From Nitrosomonadales bacterium (GTDB lineage Bacteria > Pseudomonadota > Gammaproteobacteria > Burkholderiales > Gallionellaceae), in the NCBI GenBank assembly GCA_016716325.1, contig JADJWO010000001.1:806001-870000 (forward strand): DNA of 64,000 nucleotides. Direction: 5' to 3'. Each line of letters begins with the position of its first letter. Position 1 is the first letter of the stretch. Below the pieces are notes generated by a model, which was given only the letters and a program-made list of their open reading frames with translations, made no database searches and had not been told where the DNA came from. Positions 1-8,235 of the stretch are shown piece after piece. Both the position numbers and the translations under genes were made by a program.

Positions 1-745
1 GATGGCCGTTTCCGGCAGCCTTATGCAAGGCTGTCCACCCGTCATTCGATGGCATGTTCAGATCCGCGCCGCGTTCGATGAGGATGGAAGTGACCGTCAG
101 ATTGCCGCGCGTCGCCGCCTGCAAGAGCGGTGTCCAGCCGTGGTTGCTGCGCGCATTGACGTCGACCCCCTTGTCCAGCAGCAGCCTCACCACCTCGCCG
201 GAACCATTGAATGCCGCCCAGTGCAACGGGGTATATCCGGCAGAGTCCTTGTGATGGATATTCGCTCCGGCCAGGATCATCATCTCCGCCATCTCGACAT
301 TGCCGTTGGAGGCCGAGATCATCAGCGGCGTCCAGCGTCGCTCGTCGAAAGTGTCAACATCCATCCCGGCACCGATGAACATGGACATGACGTCATTCTT
401 GCCGGATTCGGCGGATTTGATCATCCCTTCCGGCGAACAGGATACGCCCCGCTGCTCGATCTCATGTCGCACTTCCTTGGCAAAGGATGCCCACGGATTG
501 ACCTCTTCGCGGTTACGCTGCCGCGCATGCACCATGCTCAGGTACACGATGTCTGCCGCCACATCCTTGGGGAAACCCTGCCGGTCCGGGCGGTTGCTGA
601 CCATCAGCTCGACGAAATAGGCATCGATCTCCGTCTTGTCCCATAACTCCATGATCCTGTTGAGCACGCGCGGATATTTCTCCGCGAGCGCATGCGGGTA
701 ATTCTGCGGACGGTTATTCAGTATCTGTAATAGTCTTGCATCCAT
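1..745 (-). CDS. ankyrin-repeat protein (3' part cut off by window edge)
   Basis: The reading frame opens at an ATG at 745 and stays open to the left edge, so the C-terminus is missing. The first hundred residues are helical and unrecognised. From about residue 104 the protein is a run of ankyrin repeats of about 33 residues, with the family pattern TPLxxAxxxGxxxxxxxLLxxGAD at about 135-167, 168-200, 201-233 and 234 to the edge (for example WTPLMISASNGN and YTPLHWAAFNGS). Ankyrin repeats bind other proteins; the partner cannot be read from sequence. No signal peptide is seen, so it is probably cytoplasmic. It lies downstream of greB on the same strand with a gap of about 100 bases. The plus-strand open frame over this stretch is a shadow. 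Confidence 0.85.
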   Translation of the reverse strand, partial: MDARLLQILNNRPQNYPHALAEKYPRVLNRIMELWDKTEIDAYFVELMVSNRPDRQGFPKDVAADIVYLSMVHARQRNREEVNPWASFAKEVRHEIEQRGVSCSPEGMIKSAESGKNDVMSMFIGAGMDVDTFDERRWTPLMISASNGNVEMAEMMILAGANIHHKDSAGYTPLHWAAFNGSGEVVRLLLDKGVDVNARSNHGWTPLLQAATRGNLTVTSILIERGADLNMPSNDGWTALHKAAGNGH

Positions 746-850
746 GGTCTATTGGTTCGCGGCAATCAATCGCAGTACGGTCGCCAGCCCTCCCCGGCTC
801 CCAACATAACAAACTTCCCGGCAAGCGCAAAGGAACACGGGCTAACGCGC

Positions 851-1396
851 TCAATCCAGCTCGCGATAAACCACCGACAGCACTTCGAGCTCATTGATAC
901 CTGCCGGGGTCTGCAATCTCGCCACATCGCCTTCACGCAACTTGAGCAGCGCTCTCGCCAACGGGGAGACCCAACTGATCCGGCCACGTCCCGCTTCGGC
1001 CTCGTCGACGCCGACAATGCAATAAGTACTCTCGCACCCGTCATCGTTGCATACCGTCACCGTCGCGCCGAAGAACACCTGTTCGCACCCGCCGCGTTGC
1101 GCCGGATCGACCACCTCCGCTTGATCCAGACGCTTGCGCAGGAAACGCACGCGCCGGTCGATCTCGCGCAGGCGCTTCTTGCCGTAGATATAGTCCCCGT
1201 TCTCGGAGCGGTCCCCATTGGAAGCCGCCCAGGTAATGGTCTTCACCAATGCCGGACGTTCCACCTTCCACAGATGATCGAGCTCATCCTGCAGCTTGCG
1301 GTATCCGCCCGGCGTGATGTAATTCTTTACGCCTGCAGGCAATCGGTCGACTCCGCCCGCCTCGTCATCCTCATTGTGTCGTAACGCCTTGCTCAT
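851..1396 (-). CDS. greB: transcription elongation factor GreB
   Basis: GreB binds RNA polymerase through the secondary channel and stimulates cleavage of backtracked transcripts. The 181-residue protein has the N-terminal coiled-coil with the Gre signature ASNGDRSENGDYIYGKKRL near residues 58-76, including the acidic tip residues, then the C-terminal FKBP-like domain ending in ISWVSPLARALLKLREGD. The basic RRVRFLRKRL stretch after the signature favours GreB over GreA. About 15 residues precede the usual start region, so the true start could be slightly downstream. It is transcribed away from the tRNA-Ala/Glu pair, whose terminator lies just upstream. Confidence 0.95.
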   Translation of the reverse strand: MSKALRHNEDDEAGGVDRLPAGVKNYITPGGYRKLQDELDHLWKVERPALVKTITWAASNGDRSENGDYIYGKKRLREIDRRVRFLRKRLDQAEVVDPAQRGGCEQVFFGATVTVCNDDGCESTYCIVGVDEAEAGRGRISWVSPLARALLKLREGDVARLQTPAGINELEVLSVVYRELD

Positions 1397-1463
1397 GATC
1401 GGGAAGTGTACAGCAACAGCAACGGCAGAAAGTCAGGTGGCGGCTGCACTGGCAATTTCGTCG

Positions 1464-1499
1464 CAAAAAATGGAAAAGGGCTGGATCGCTCCAGCCCTT
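1464..1499 (-). terminator. intrinsic terminator of the tRNA-Ala/tRNA-Glu transcript
   Basis: On the minus strand an 8-bp perfect stem (GGGCTGGA/TCCAGCCC) with a 4-base loop is followed by TTTTCCATTTTTT. It lies directly 3' of tRNA-Glu and separates the tRNA unit from greB. Confidence 0.8.
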
Positions 1500-1510
1500 C
1501 GATAATTTGG

Positions 1511-1583
1511 CGTCCCCAACGAGATTCGAACTCGTGTTACCGCCGTGAAAGGGCGATGTCCTAGGCCTCTAGACGATAGGGAC
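1511..1583 (-). tRNA. tRNA-Glu (anticodon UUC)
   Basis: The cloverleaf starts GTCCCTA and ends TGGGGACG, with CCA encoded at 1508-1510. The anticodon loop is CTTTCAC, giving UUC, and the T-arm carries TTCGAAT. It is the second tRNA of a two-gene unit and sits next to gltX, whose product charges it. Confidence 0.97.
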
Positions 1584-1606
1584 GTTGTTACTTTCAGCTT
1601 CTTTGG

Positions 1607-1679
<73 letters not shown>

Positions 1680-1702
1680 GTTGCACCCCAAAAAGAGCGC
1701 GC

Positions 1703-1731
1703 ATTATAGTGATGCGACCCGCGCTTGTAAA
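1703..1731 (-). promoter_or_regulatory. sigma70 promoter for tRNA-Ala/tRNA-Glu
   Basis: On the minus strand TTTACA and a perfect TATAAT are separated by 17 bases, followed by a GC-rich stretch of the kind seen in stringently controlled stable-RNA promoters. The tRNA-Ala 5' end lies 23 bases downstream. It sits between the gltX stop and the tRNA genes, so the tRNAs need not depend on gltX transcription. Confidence 0.85.
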
Positions 1732-1749
1732 GCAGGCTTCCCGGAAAAA

Positions 1750-3141
1750 TCACAAGTACCGTTTCAGGCGCGCCAGCACGGTCTCGCGCGGGAACAGGGC
1801 AAGCACCGCATCGACCGATGGCGTATGGGTCTGGCCGACCAGCATCACGCGCAGCGGCATCGCCAGCCTGGGCATTTTGAGATTGTGTTTGGCCAGCGAC
1901 TCTTTTATCAGGGCCGCAAGAACCGGCGCTTCCCACACAACGTCGGCAAAACGTTCGGCGAGCTCGCGCAACGCGGGCAACACCTCCGGAACCAGATGCG
2001 CATCCAGCAATTCCTGCGACGGACGGACTTCGATATAGAACACTTCCGCCGCATCGGCCAGTTCGTTGAGCGTAGCGACACGCTCCTTGTACAGCGCGAT
2101 CACCGACTCCAGCGCCGGAGCTTCCCCCACGGTCAGCCCGCGTGCTTCCAGGCGCGGACGCACCAGCGCTGCCAGGCGCGCGCTGTCGGCCTGCTTCAGG
2201 TAATGCTGGTTGAGCCAGTTCAGCTTCTCGGTATTGAACTGCGCGGCGGATGCCGTGATGTGATCGAGGTCGAACCACTGGCAGAATTGCTCCACCGAAA
2301 AGACCTCCTCGTCGCCGTGCGACCAGCCCAACCGGGCCAGATAATTAACCACCGCTTCCGGCAGGTAACCGTCCTCGTCATACTGCATCACGCTGACCGC
2401 ACCGTGGCGCTTGGAAAGCTTGGTACCGTCATCGCCGAGTATCATCGACAAGTGCGCATACTGCGGCAAGGTCGCCCCCAGCGCCTTCAGGATGTTGATC
2501 TGGCGCGGCGTATTGTTGACATGGTCGTCGCCACGGATCACATGCGTGATCTTCATGTCCCAGTCATCCACCACGACGCAGAAGTTATAAGTCGGCGTGC
2601 CATCCGAACGGGCGATGATCAGGTCGTCCAGTTCGCTGTTCTCGAACACGATCCTGCCCTTGACCAGGTCGTCCCACGCCGCCACGCCGTGGTGCGGGTT
2701 CCTGAAACGCACCACCGGCTTGACCCCATCGGGCGGGGCCGGCAGCACCTTGCCCGGCTCGGGCCGCCAGCGACCGTCATAACGCGGCTTATCGCCGCGC
2801 GCGCGCTGTTCCTCGCGCATCGCTTCCAGCTCTTCCGGTGAGGTGTAGCAATAATAGGCAGAACCCTCGTCCAGCATCTGCCGGATCACCTCTTTGTAGC
2901 GGTCCATGCGGCGCATCTGGTAGAACGGACCTTCGTCGCAGTCCAGCCTGAGCCATGCCATGCCGTCCAGGATGGCCTGCACCGCCTCCGGGGTGGACCG
3001 TTCCACATCGGTATCTTCAATGCGCAGGATGAAAGCGCCGCCGTGCTTGCGGGCATACGCCCATGAGAACAGGGCCGTGCGTGCGCCACCGATATGCAGA
3101 TAACCGGTGGGGCTGGGGGCGAAACGGGTACGTACAGTCAT
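1750..3141 (-). CDS. gltX: glutamate--tRNA ligase
   Basis: This class I aminoacyl-tRNA synthetase attaches glutamate to tRNA-Glu in the cytoplasm. The 463-residue product has the HIGH-type motif SPTGYLHIGG at residues 9-18 and the KMSKS-type motif KLSKR at 241-245, both intact, with the Rossmann core between them and the helical anticodon-binding domain from about 320. Length and start (MTVRTRFAPSPTG) are normal for bacterial GltX. The gene directly precedes the tRNA-Ala/tRNA-Glu unit, so enzyme and substrate tRNA are neighbours. Confidence 0.98.
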   Translation of the reverse strand: MTVRTRFAPSPTGYLHIGGARTALFSWAYARKHGGAFILRIEDTDVERSTPEAVQAILDGMAWLRLDCDEGPFYQMRRMDRYKEVIRQMLDEGSAYYCYTSPEELEAMREEQRARGDKPRYDGRWRPEPGKVLPAPPDGVKPVVRFRNPHHGVAAWDDLVKGRIVFENSELDDLIIARSDGTPTYNFCVVVDDWDMKITHVIRGDDHVNNTPRQINILKALGATLPQYAHLSMILGDDGTKLSKRHGAVSVMQYDEDGYLPEAVVNYLARLGWSHGDEEVFSVEQFCQWFDLDHITASAAQFNTEKLNWLNQHYLKQADSARLAALVRPRLEARGLTVGEAPALESVIALYKERVATLNELADAAEVFYIEVRPSQELLDAHLVPEVLPALRELAERFADVVWEAPVLAALIKESLAKHNLKMPRLAMPLRVMLVGQTHTPSVDAVLALFPRETVLARLKRYL

Positions 3142-3210
3142 GACTTGGACAGGAAAGCAAAAAACGAGGCGCGCATTTTACGGGCTTTGCCCGGCGTGCG
3201 CACAAAGAAA

Positions 3211-3240
3211 TTGACGGCGCGCGCGGCCTTATGCTTTAAT
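3211..3240 (+). promoter_or_regulatory. promoter for tRNA-Val
   Basis: TTGACG at 3211-3216 and TTTAAT at 3235-3240 are separated by 18 bases, with a GC-rich stretch after the -10. The tRNA-Val 5' end is 15 bases downstream. It lies back to back with gltX, which runs the other way. Confidence 0.75.
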
Positions 3241-3255
3241 CCGCGCCCTCGAAAA

Positions 3256-3327
3256 GGGCGGTTAGCTCAGCGGTAGAGCACTGCCTTCACACGGCAGGGG
3301 TCACTGGTTCGAACCCAGTATCGCCCA
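3256..3327 (+). tRNA. tRNA-Val (anticodon CAC)
   Basis: Acceptor GGGCGGT pairs with ATCGCCC (one wobble), with discriminator A and encoded CCA at 3328-3330. The anticodon stem CTGCC/GGCAG closes the loop TTCACAC, giving CAC. It stands alone with its own promoter and terminator. Confidence 0.97.
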
Positions 3328-3340
3328 CCATTACAGCCAA

Positions 3341-3369
3341 GGACTCGGTCGCAAGCCCGGGTCCTTTTT
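3341..3369 (+). terminator. intrinsic terminator after tRNA-Val
   Basis: An 8-bp stem GGACTCGG/CCGGGTCC with one G-T pair is followed by TTTTTATTT. It ends at the stop of the convergent acr3 gene and may end that transcript as well. Confidence 0.75.
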
Positions 3370-4399
3370 ATTTATTCGCCTGCCCGTACCAGCCCTGACT
3401 CGCATTGGCGACCTTCACCACCATCAGCATCACTGGAACCTCGATCAGCACGCCGACCACGGTCGCCAGCGCCGCACCGGACTGGAAACCGAACAGGCTG
3501 ATGGCAGTAGCCACCGCCAGCTCGAAGAAATTGCTCGCACCGATCAGCGCCGAGGGTGCCGCGACGCAGTGCACCACACCCAGGCGGCGGTTCAACCAGT
3601 AGGCCAGCCCGGAATTGAACAGCACCTGGATCAGGATCGGCACGGCCAGCATCGCGATCACCAGCGGCTGCGCAACGATGGCGCTACCCTGCAACGCGAA
3701 CAGCAGCACCAGTGTCACCAGCAGCGCGCCCATCGAATACGGGGCGATATGCGCCATCGCACTCGCGAACGTCTTCTCGCCCTTCGCCAGCAAGCGGTGG
3801 CGCAACAATTGCGCGATGATGACCGGGATCACGATGTAGAACACCACCGAAACGAACAGCGTGTCCCATGGCACCGCGATGCTGGCAATGCCAAGCAGCA
3901 GTCCCACCAGCGGCGCGAAAGCGAAGATCATGATGGTGTCGTTGAGCGCCACCTGGGACAGCGTGAAATACGGGTCGCCTTTCACCAGGTTGCTCCACAC
4001 GAACACCATCGCGGTACACGGTGCTGCGGCAAGCAGGATCAGGCCGGCGATGTAGCTGTCGAGCTGATCCTGCGGCAGGTAATCGGCAAACACATGGCGG
4101 ATGAACAGCCAGCCGAGGAAGGCCATCGAGAACGGTTTGACCGCCCAGTTGACGAACAGCGTGACGCCGATGCCGCGCACATGCGCCCTGACCTGATGCA
4201 ATGCGCCGAAATCGATTTTCAGCAACATCGGGATGATCATCACCCACACCAGCACGCCGACCGGAATGTTCACTTTGGCGACTTCCAGCGCGGCAATGGC
4301 ATGGAACGCCTCTGGCAATAACTCGCCGAGCAGCACGCCGATAAAAATGCATGACGCGACCCACAGGGTCAGATAACGCTCGAACAGGTTCATGGTCAA
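3368..4399 (-). CDS. acr3: arsenite efflux permease, ACR3 family
   Basis: This is the inner-membrane arsenite exporter of the ars operon. The 343-residue protein is almost wholly hydrophobic with about ten membrane segments. Acr3 features include the conserved cysteine in LLAAAPCTAMVFVWS (Cys128), the VWSNLVKGDP loop, and the GVLIEVPVML segment near the C-terminus. The start overlaps the arsC stop by 4 bases, showing translational coupling, and the operon order arsR-arsC-acr3 is standard. Family assignment is secure; preference for As(III) over Sb(III) is known for the family and not seen here. Confidence 0.95.
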   Translation of the reverse strand: MTMNLFERYLTLWVASCIFIGVLLGELLPEAFHAIAALEVAKVNIPVGVLVWVMIIPMLLKIDFGALHQVRAHVRGIGVTLFVNWAVKPFSMAFLGWLFIRHVFADYLPQDQLDSYIAGLILLAAAPCTAMVFVWSNLVKGDPYFTLSQVALNDTIMIFAFAPLVGLLLGIASIAVPWDTLFVSVVFYIVIPVIIAQLLRHRLLAKGEKTFASAMAHIAPYSMGALLVTLVLLFALQGSAIVAQPLVIAMLAVPILIQVLFNSGLAYWLNRRLGVVHCVAAPSALIGASNFFELAVATAISLFGFQSGAALATVVGVLIEVPVMLMVVKVANASQGWYGQANK

Positions 4400-4905
4400 T
4401 CCTTGATGCGACCGATCTCGGCCAGTCTCTCTTTCAGTGTGAGTCCATCCAGCTTCTCGATGGGCAGGCTCATGAATAACTGGATGCGGCGTGCCAGTTG
4501 CCCGGCCGCCTTATTGAATGCGGCACGGCGCGCTTCGTCGCCCTCGATATGCGCCGGGTCGGGGATGCCCCAGTGTGCCGTGGTCGGTTTGCCCGGCCAG
4601 ACCGGACAGACCTCGCCCGCCGCGTTGTCGCAGACGGTAAAGATGAAATCGAATTCCGGCGCACCGGGCGCGGCGAATTCGTCCCAGCTTTTGCTGCGCA
4701 GGCCTTCGAGGCTGTATCCCTGTGTTTGCAACCATTCCAGCGCGCCCGGATTGACGCGGCCGGCCGGCTTGCTGCCCGCGCTCCATGCCCTGAACCGTCC
4801 CCTGCCCAGTTCGTTGAACAACACTTCGCCGAGAATGCTGCGCGCGGAATTGCCGGTACACAACACCAGCACGTTATAGGTTTTGTCCTGCAAGATATCC
4901 TCCAT
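4396..4905 (-). CDS. arsC: arsenate reductase, thioredoxin-coupled LMW-PTP type
   Basis: It reduces arsenate to arsenite for export by the adjacent Acr3. The P-loop VLCTGNSARS puts the catalytic Cys16 and Arg22 in the CX5R arrangement of the low-molecular-weight phosphatase fold. Cys92 and Cys100, in TVCDNAAGEVC, fit the two further redox cysteines of thioredoxin-dependent ArsC. I start at the ATG at 4905 because the open frame upstream runs into arsR and is not conserved-looking. That leaves an 11-base gap after arsR and gives 169 residues. The C-terminal tail after residue 148 is longer than in the short Bacillus form. Confidence 0.93.
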   Translation of the reverse strand: MEDILQDKTYNVLVLCTGNSARSILGEVLFNELGRGRFRAWSAGSKPAGRVNPGALEWLQTQGYSLEGLRSKSWDEFAAPGAPEFDFIFTVCDNAAGEVCPVWPGKPTTAHWGIPDPAHIEGDEARRAAFNKAAGQLARRIQLFMSLPIEKLDGLTLKERLAEIGRIKD

Positions 4906-4916
4906 GGATGATTTGA

Positions 4917-5234
4917 TTATTTTGTCTTCGGCTGACAGGCAGCCGCATCGCCACCGCAACAGTTCTCGGTCAGGTACGCCACGATCCCGTTCATCGCCGT
5001 AAAGTTTGCTGCGTAATAGATGAAGCGCCCTTCCTGTCTGCTATCCACCAGCCCGGCATGACTCATGGTCCTGAAGTGGAACGACAGTGTCGCCGGCGAG
5101 ACTTTCAGCTTCTCGGCCACCTGCCCCGCCGCCAACCCTTCCGGGCCGCACGCAACCAGCAACCGGTAGATCGCCAGCCGGGTCGGCTGCGCCAATGCAG
5201 CCAGCGCCTTTACCACTTGAGCCGGTTTCATCAT
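4917..5234 (-). CDS. arsR: ArsR-family arsenic-responsive repressor
   Basis: A winged-helix metalloregulator (105 residues) that represses the ars operon and releases DNA on binding As(III). The recognition helix is in LKVSPATLSFHFRTMSHAGLV. The usual CVC motif in the recognition helix is absent. Instead a cysteine pair (Cys92, Cys93) and Cys100 lie at the C-terminus in TENCCGGDAAAC. This resembles the Acidithiobacillus-type ArsR site (Cys95, Cys96, Cys102). It is first in the operon and probably autoregulated through the dyad just upstream of its start. Confidence 0.94.
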   Translation of the reverse strand: MMKPAQVVKALAALAQPTRLAIYRLLVACGPEGLAAGQVAEKLKVSPATLSFHFRTMSHAGLVDSRQEGRFIYYAANFTAMNGIVAYLTENCCGGDAAACQPKTK

Positions 5235-5245
5235 TTTACATTTCC

Positions 5246-5258
5246 ATTGTTAAACAAT
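5246..5258. promoter_or_regulatory. candidate ArsR operator
   Basis: A perfect 6-bp dyad, ATTGTT-A-AACAAT, lies 11 bases upstream of the arsR start in an AT-rich patch between arsR and the CYTH-CHAD gene. Position and symmetry fit an ArsR/SmtB operator. No perfect -35/-10 pair stands out, so the exact promoter is uncertain. Confidence 0.5.
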
Positions 5259-5316
5259 TATTAAAATATCTGGCGCAATGTTACTGCAAAGGACAGACAT
5301 GCGCAAAGCCGGTGAA

Positions 5317-6834
5317 TTACTTCTCCCAGAAAGGGCGTTGCCTGGCAAAACGCCGCACAATCTTGTGCAACGAGGCGAACTGGCCGGACAGATCGTGGGC
5401 GATCCACCCTCGGGCCAGCACGATCGCCTCCTGATGCGCCGACAGGCTCCGGTCAGCCGCAGATTCGTCCAACAAACGATGCGCGACCGCAATATCGTTG
5501 ATCTGGCCGAGCACCTCCTGCACCTCGCTGAGCGCCGCAAGGAAGGCGCGGCTTTTCTTCCTGCCATATATGCCGGAAAAGAATTCGGCGCTATACCTCA
5601 GTTTCTTCGCGAGAATGCGCATCGCGTGCAACCGCTCCGCATCAAGGGTATTCAGGTGCCGCATGGAGCGGGCGAACCGTTTGTCCAGCCTGCGCAAATG
5701 CCGCATCGAGAAGTCATCCACCTGCAGGGCAGCGCCTTCATTCTGCCAGTACGGGCCGTTCATCCAGATGGCAAAACGCAGCATCAGCCGCTGCATCGCG
5801 CGCGCGCGCGCCTCCCCGCGCAACGCGGCGTAGCAACCGTCGCGCTGCCGCTCGCTATGGGCCAACAGCGCCTGCAGGCCGCCATGCCCCGCCATGCGCG
5901 CGCACATCGGCCGGATCGTCTGGTCGATGAACACGTCCCACTCGCGTATCCGCCCCAGGTCGACGCACATCGCCGCCACCTCGCCGGACAGTGCGGCAAG
6001 CCCGTCGTCGGCCCGTATCTTCCCGGCCATGCGCAACACCACGCGCAGGCGGCGCAACGCAACGCGAACCTGATGCAGATATTCCGCATCGTCGCTCCAC
6101 ATCGCCCCGTGCAGATTGCCTTGCAGATGGGTCAGGCAGGACCAGGCCAGCGTCTGCAACGCATCCGCCAGCCTGCCGGTTCCGGAAAGACCGGGCGCGA
6201 CGGCCTTGACTGGTTGCTCGACGAACCCGGACAGCAGCCGGTAACCCCGCTCCGCCTTGTTGACCGTTTCGAGTTCGAACGGCACGACCTCGAGTATCGC
6301 CAGCGCCAGCTCGAACAGGTGGCGCGGGTCGCCGGATTTCAACTCCAGTTCCAGTTCGCAGATCGGGACACTGTGCTGCTCGGTGCGCGCCTCGCCGTGA
6401 TCCATGCAGACCTCGATCGACGAGCCCTGCCAATCCAGCAAACGGCTGGAACGGAAGAAATCGGTGACGAACACCGGCTGCAATTCATCGCGCCACGACA
6501 GCGGCAACAGCGTGTCCCATTCCGCCGCTTCCGGCATGGAAAAGTCCAGCGCCGCCCGGCTTACCGGCACCTCCCACTCGTGGCGTTCATGCAGGCCGCC
6601 CTTGAGCGTTCCGCCGCCCTTCAGGGTTTGCAGCCATTGCCTCCCGGCACGGCGCAGGCGCAATGCCATCCTGGCTTTGTTCAGAGCCAGCGACGGGGTG
6701 TCGTAATAGATATTGTGGAGGTGTCGGGTGACCGGTCGTGCGAGCTGGTACGTGCGCAACAGGGGATGCCGTTTCAGCCGTGCAAGCTGTTCCGGTGCGA
6801 GGCGCAGCTTCAGTTCGGATTCGATGGCCATCAC
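5317..6834 (-). CDS. CYTH and CHAD domain protein (inorganic triphosphatase-like)
   Basis: A two-domain protein of 505 residues. The N-terminal CYTH domain (about 1-200) begins IESELKLRL with the ExExK triphosphate-tunnel motif at residues 5-9. The tunnel is rebuilt by RxRR-type basic strands (MALRLRRAGRQW). The C-terminal CHAD domain (about 215-500) is helical with conserved histidines and basic residues, such as YLHQVRVALRRLRVVLR. CYTH enzymes hydrolyse tripolyphosphate in the cytoplasm, and CHAD domains bind polyphosphate. The second Met may be the true start. It lies 82 bases upstream of arsR on the same strand, but an ars link is not implied. Confidence 0.9.
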   Translation of the reverse strand: MMAIESELKLRLAPEQLARLKRHPLLRTYQLARPVTRHLHNIYYDTPSLALNKARMALRLRRAGRQWLQTLKGGGTLKGGLHERHEWEVPVSRAALDFSMPEAAEWDTLLPLSWRDELQPVFVTDFFRSSRLLDWQGSSIEVCMDHGEARTEQHSVPICELELELKSGDPRHLFELALAILEVVPFELETVNKAERGYRLLSGFVEQPVKAVAPGLSGTGRLADALQTLAWSCLTHLQGNLHGAMWSDDAEYLHQVRVALRRLRVVLRMAGKIRADDGLAALSGEVAAMCVDLGRIREWDVFIDQTIRPMCARMAGHGGLQALLAHSERQRDGCYAALRGEARARAMQRLMLRFAIWMNGPYWQNEGAALQVDDFSMRHLRRLDKRFARSMRHLNTLDAERLHAMRILAKKLRYSAEFFSGIYGRKKSRAFLAALSEVQEVLGQINDIAVAHRLLDESAADRSLSAHQEAIVLARGWIAHDLSGQFASLHKIVRRFARQRPFWEK

Positions 6835-6897
6835 GCTCCCCGTTTGCGCATCCCGTTCCTCATGCCCGGCGCATCCGCCGATGGAATGTTGGTGGAA

Positions 6898-8145
6898 TCA
6901 TACCACCTGCCCCGCCGCATGACCCGAAGCCCATGCCCACTGGAAGTTATAGCCGCCCAGTTGCCCGGTGACGTCCACCACCTCGCCGATGAAATACAGC
7001 CCGGACACCTGGATGCATTCCATCGTCTTTGACGACAGCGCGCGCGTGTCGACCCCGCCGCAGGTCACCTCGGCCTTGCCATAGCCTGCCGTGCCGGATG
7101 GCAACACTTCCCAGTCGTGCAGCCGTTCGGCGATCCGTTTGCGCTGTTTGTCGTTGTACTGGTTCAGCGGCTGGTTATCGATCCCGGCCTGATCGGCAAG
7201 CTGCGCGCACCAGACATCGGCAAAGCTCTTCGGCAGCCATTGCGCCAGGAAATTGCCGAGCAGTTTCTTGCTGCCCTTCTGTTCGTCGAGCACAGCCGCC
7301 ATATCGCGTCCCGGCAGCAAGTCGATATGCAACGGCTTGCCATGCTGCCAATAGGAAGAGATCTGCAGTATCGCCGGACCGCTCAAGCCGCGATGCGTGA
7401 CCAGCAGGTTCCCGCGGAACGATTGCCTGCCGAAGCTCACCACCGTATCGACGGAGACGCCGGTCAGGTCGGCAAAAGGCTTCCAGTCGTCCGGGGCAAA
7501 GGTCAGCGGCACCAGACCGGGCTTGAGCTTGACGATGGGGATGCCGAACTGTTCCGCGATGCGGTAACCGAACGGGGTCGCGCCGGCCTTGGGGATGGAC
7601 AGGCCGCCGGTCGCGATCACCAGCGAGGCGGCATCGAATTCGCCGCGTGTCGTATCGACGTAGAACTTGTGTTCCACCTTCCCAGCCGCGCCCTGCCCGC
7701 CGCGCCCATCGTCCAGCGATCCGCCTTCGGGAGACGGGTAATACTTGACCTCGCCGACCTCGCAATTCATGAAACGCTTCACGCCCGCCGCATCGCATTC
7801 CCCGCGCAGCATCGCGATGATCGCGTCCGAGCCTTCATCGCAGAATAACTGCCCGAGTTCCTTTTCGTGGTATCCGATGCCGTGCTTGTGCAGCAGCGCA
7901 ATGAAATCCTGCGGCGCGTAGCGCGCCAGCGCCGACCGGCAGAAATCCGGGTTGCCGGAAATGAAATTTTCCGGCCCGCTGCCGAGGTTGGTGAAATTGC
8001 AATGCCCGCCGCCGGAAATGCGTATCTTCTCGGCGAGCTTCTTCGCATGGTCGAGCAACACCACGGAACGGCCGCGCTGGCCGGCCTGCAAGGCGCACAT
8101 CAGGCCTGCCGCGCCCGCGCCGATGATGACCACATCTGTTTTCAT
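6898..8145 (-). CDS. NAD(P)/FAD-dependent oxidoreductase, HI0933/BaiN (YhiN) family
   Basis: A cytoplasmic flavoprotein of unknown substrate, 415 residues. The N-terminal dinucleotide-binding loop is VVIIGAGAAGLMCA. The family signatures KIRISGGGHCNFTN and, at the end, IGEVVDVTGQLGGYNFQWA are intact. Compared with my memory of E. coli YhiN, extra residues (PSPEGGSLDDGRGGQGAAGK) interrupt the region before DTTRGEFDAASLVIATGG. They look like a repeat-derived insertion, listed separately. Its neighbours, the CYTH-CHAD gene and dnaQ, do not suggest a pathway. Confidence 0.9.
   Translation of the reverse strand: MKTDVVIIGAGAAGLMCALQAGQRGRSVVLLDHAKKLAEKIRISGGGHCNFTNLGSGPENFISGNPDFCRSALARYAPQDFIALLHKHGIGYHEKELGQLFCDEGSDAIIAMLRGECDAAGVKRFMNCEVGEVKYYPSPEGGSLDDGRGGQGAAGKVEHKFYVDTTRGEFDAASLVIATGGLSIPKAGATPFGYRIAEQFGIPIVKLKPGLVPLTFAPDDWKPFADLTGVSVDTVVSFGRQSFRGNLLVTHRGLSGPAILQISSYWQHGKPLHIDLLPGRDMAAVLDEQKGSKKLLGNFLAQWLPKSFADVWCAQLADQAGIDNQPLNQYNDKQRKRIAERLHDWEVLPSGTAGYGKAEVTCGGVDTRALSSKTMECIQVSGLYFIGEVVDVTGQLGGYNFQWAWASGHAAGQVV
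7677..7740 (-). repeat. in-frame insertion inside the baiN-like gene
   Basis: This GC-rich stretch encodes about 20 residues rich in Gly, Ser, Asp and Pro (PSPEGGSLDDGRGGQGAAGK) where close relatives have a short turn. The boundary is estimated from memory of the family, without an alignment. No strong single hairpin is visible here, so assignment to a palindromic family is weaker than at the other sites. Confidence 0.45.
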
Positions 8146-8235
8146 GTCGGATTCCTGCGCCCGCGAGGGCGCGTTGATTGAAGTTGAGTACGGACAAAAA
8201 ACCGTCCGCGAAAAACACGAAAGAACTACCGGACT

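Noticed and set aside
2..646. Plus-strand open frame of 214 codons at the left edge
   Set aside because: Shadow of the ankyrin-repeat gene on the minus strand; its translation shows no family pattern.
1681..2841. Plus-strand open frame of 386 codons
   Set aside because: Antisense to gltX and part of tRNA-Ala; long only because of high GC content.
5278..7032. Plus-strand open frame of 584 codons
   Set aside because: Antisense to the CYTH-CHAD gene, whose motifs on the minus strand are clear.
8180..8235. Terminator after dnaQ
   Set aside because: A CGGAC/GTCCG dyad exists, but the T-run is in the loop and not after the stem, so it is not a convincing terminator.
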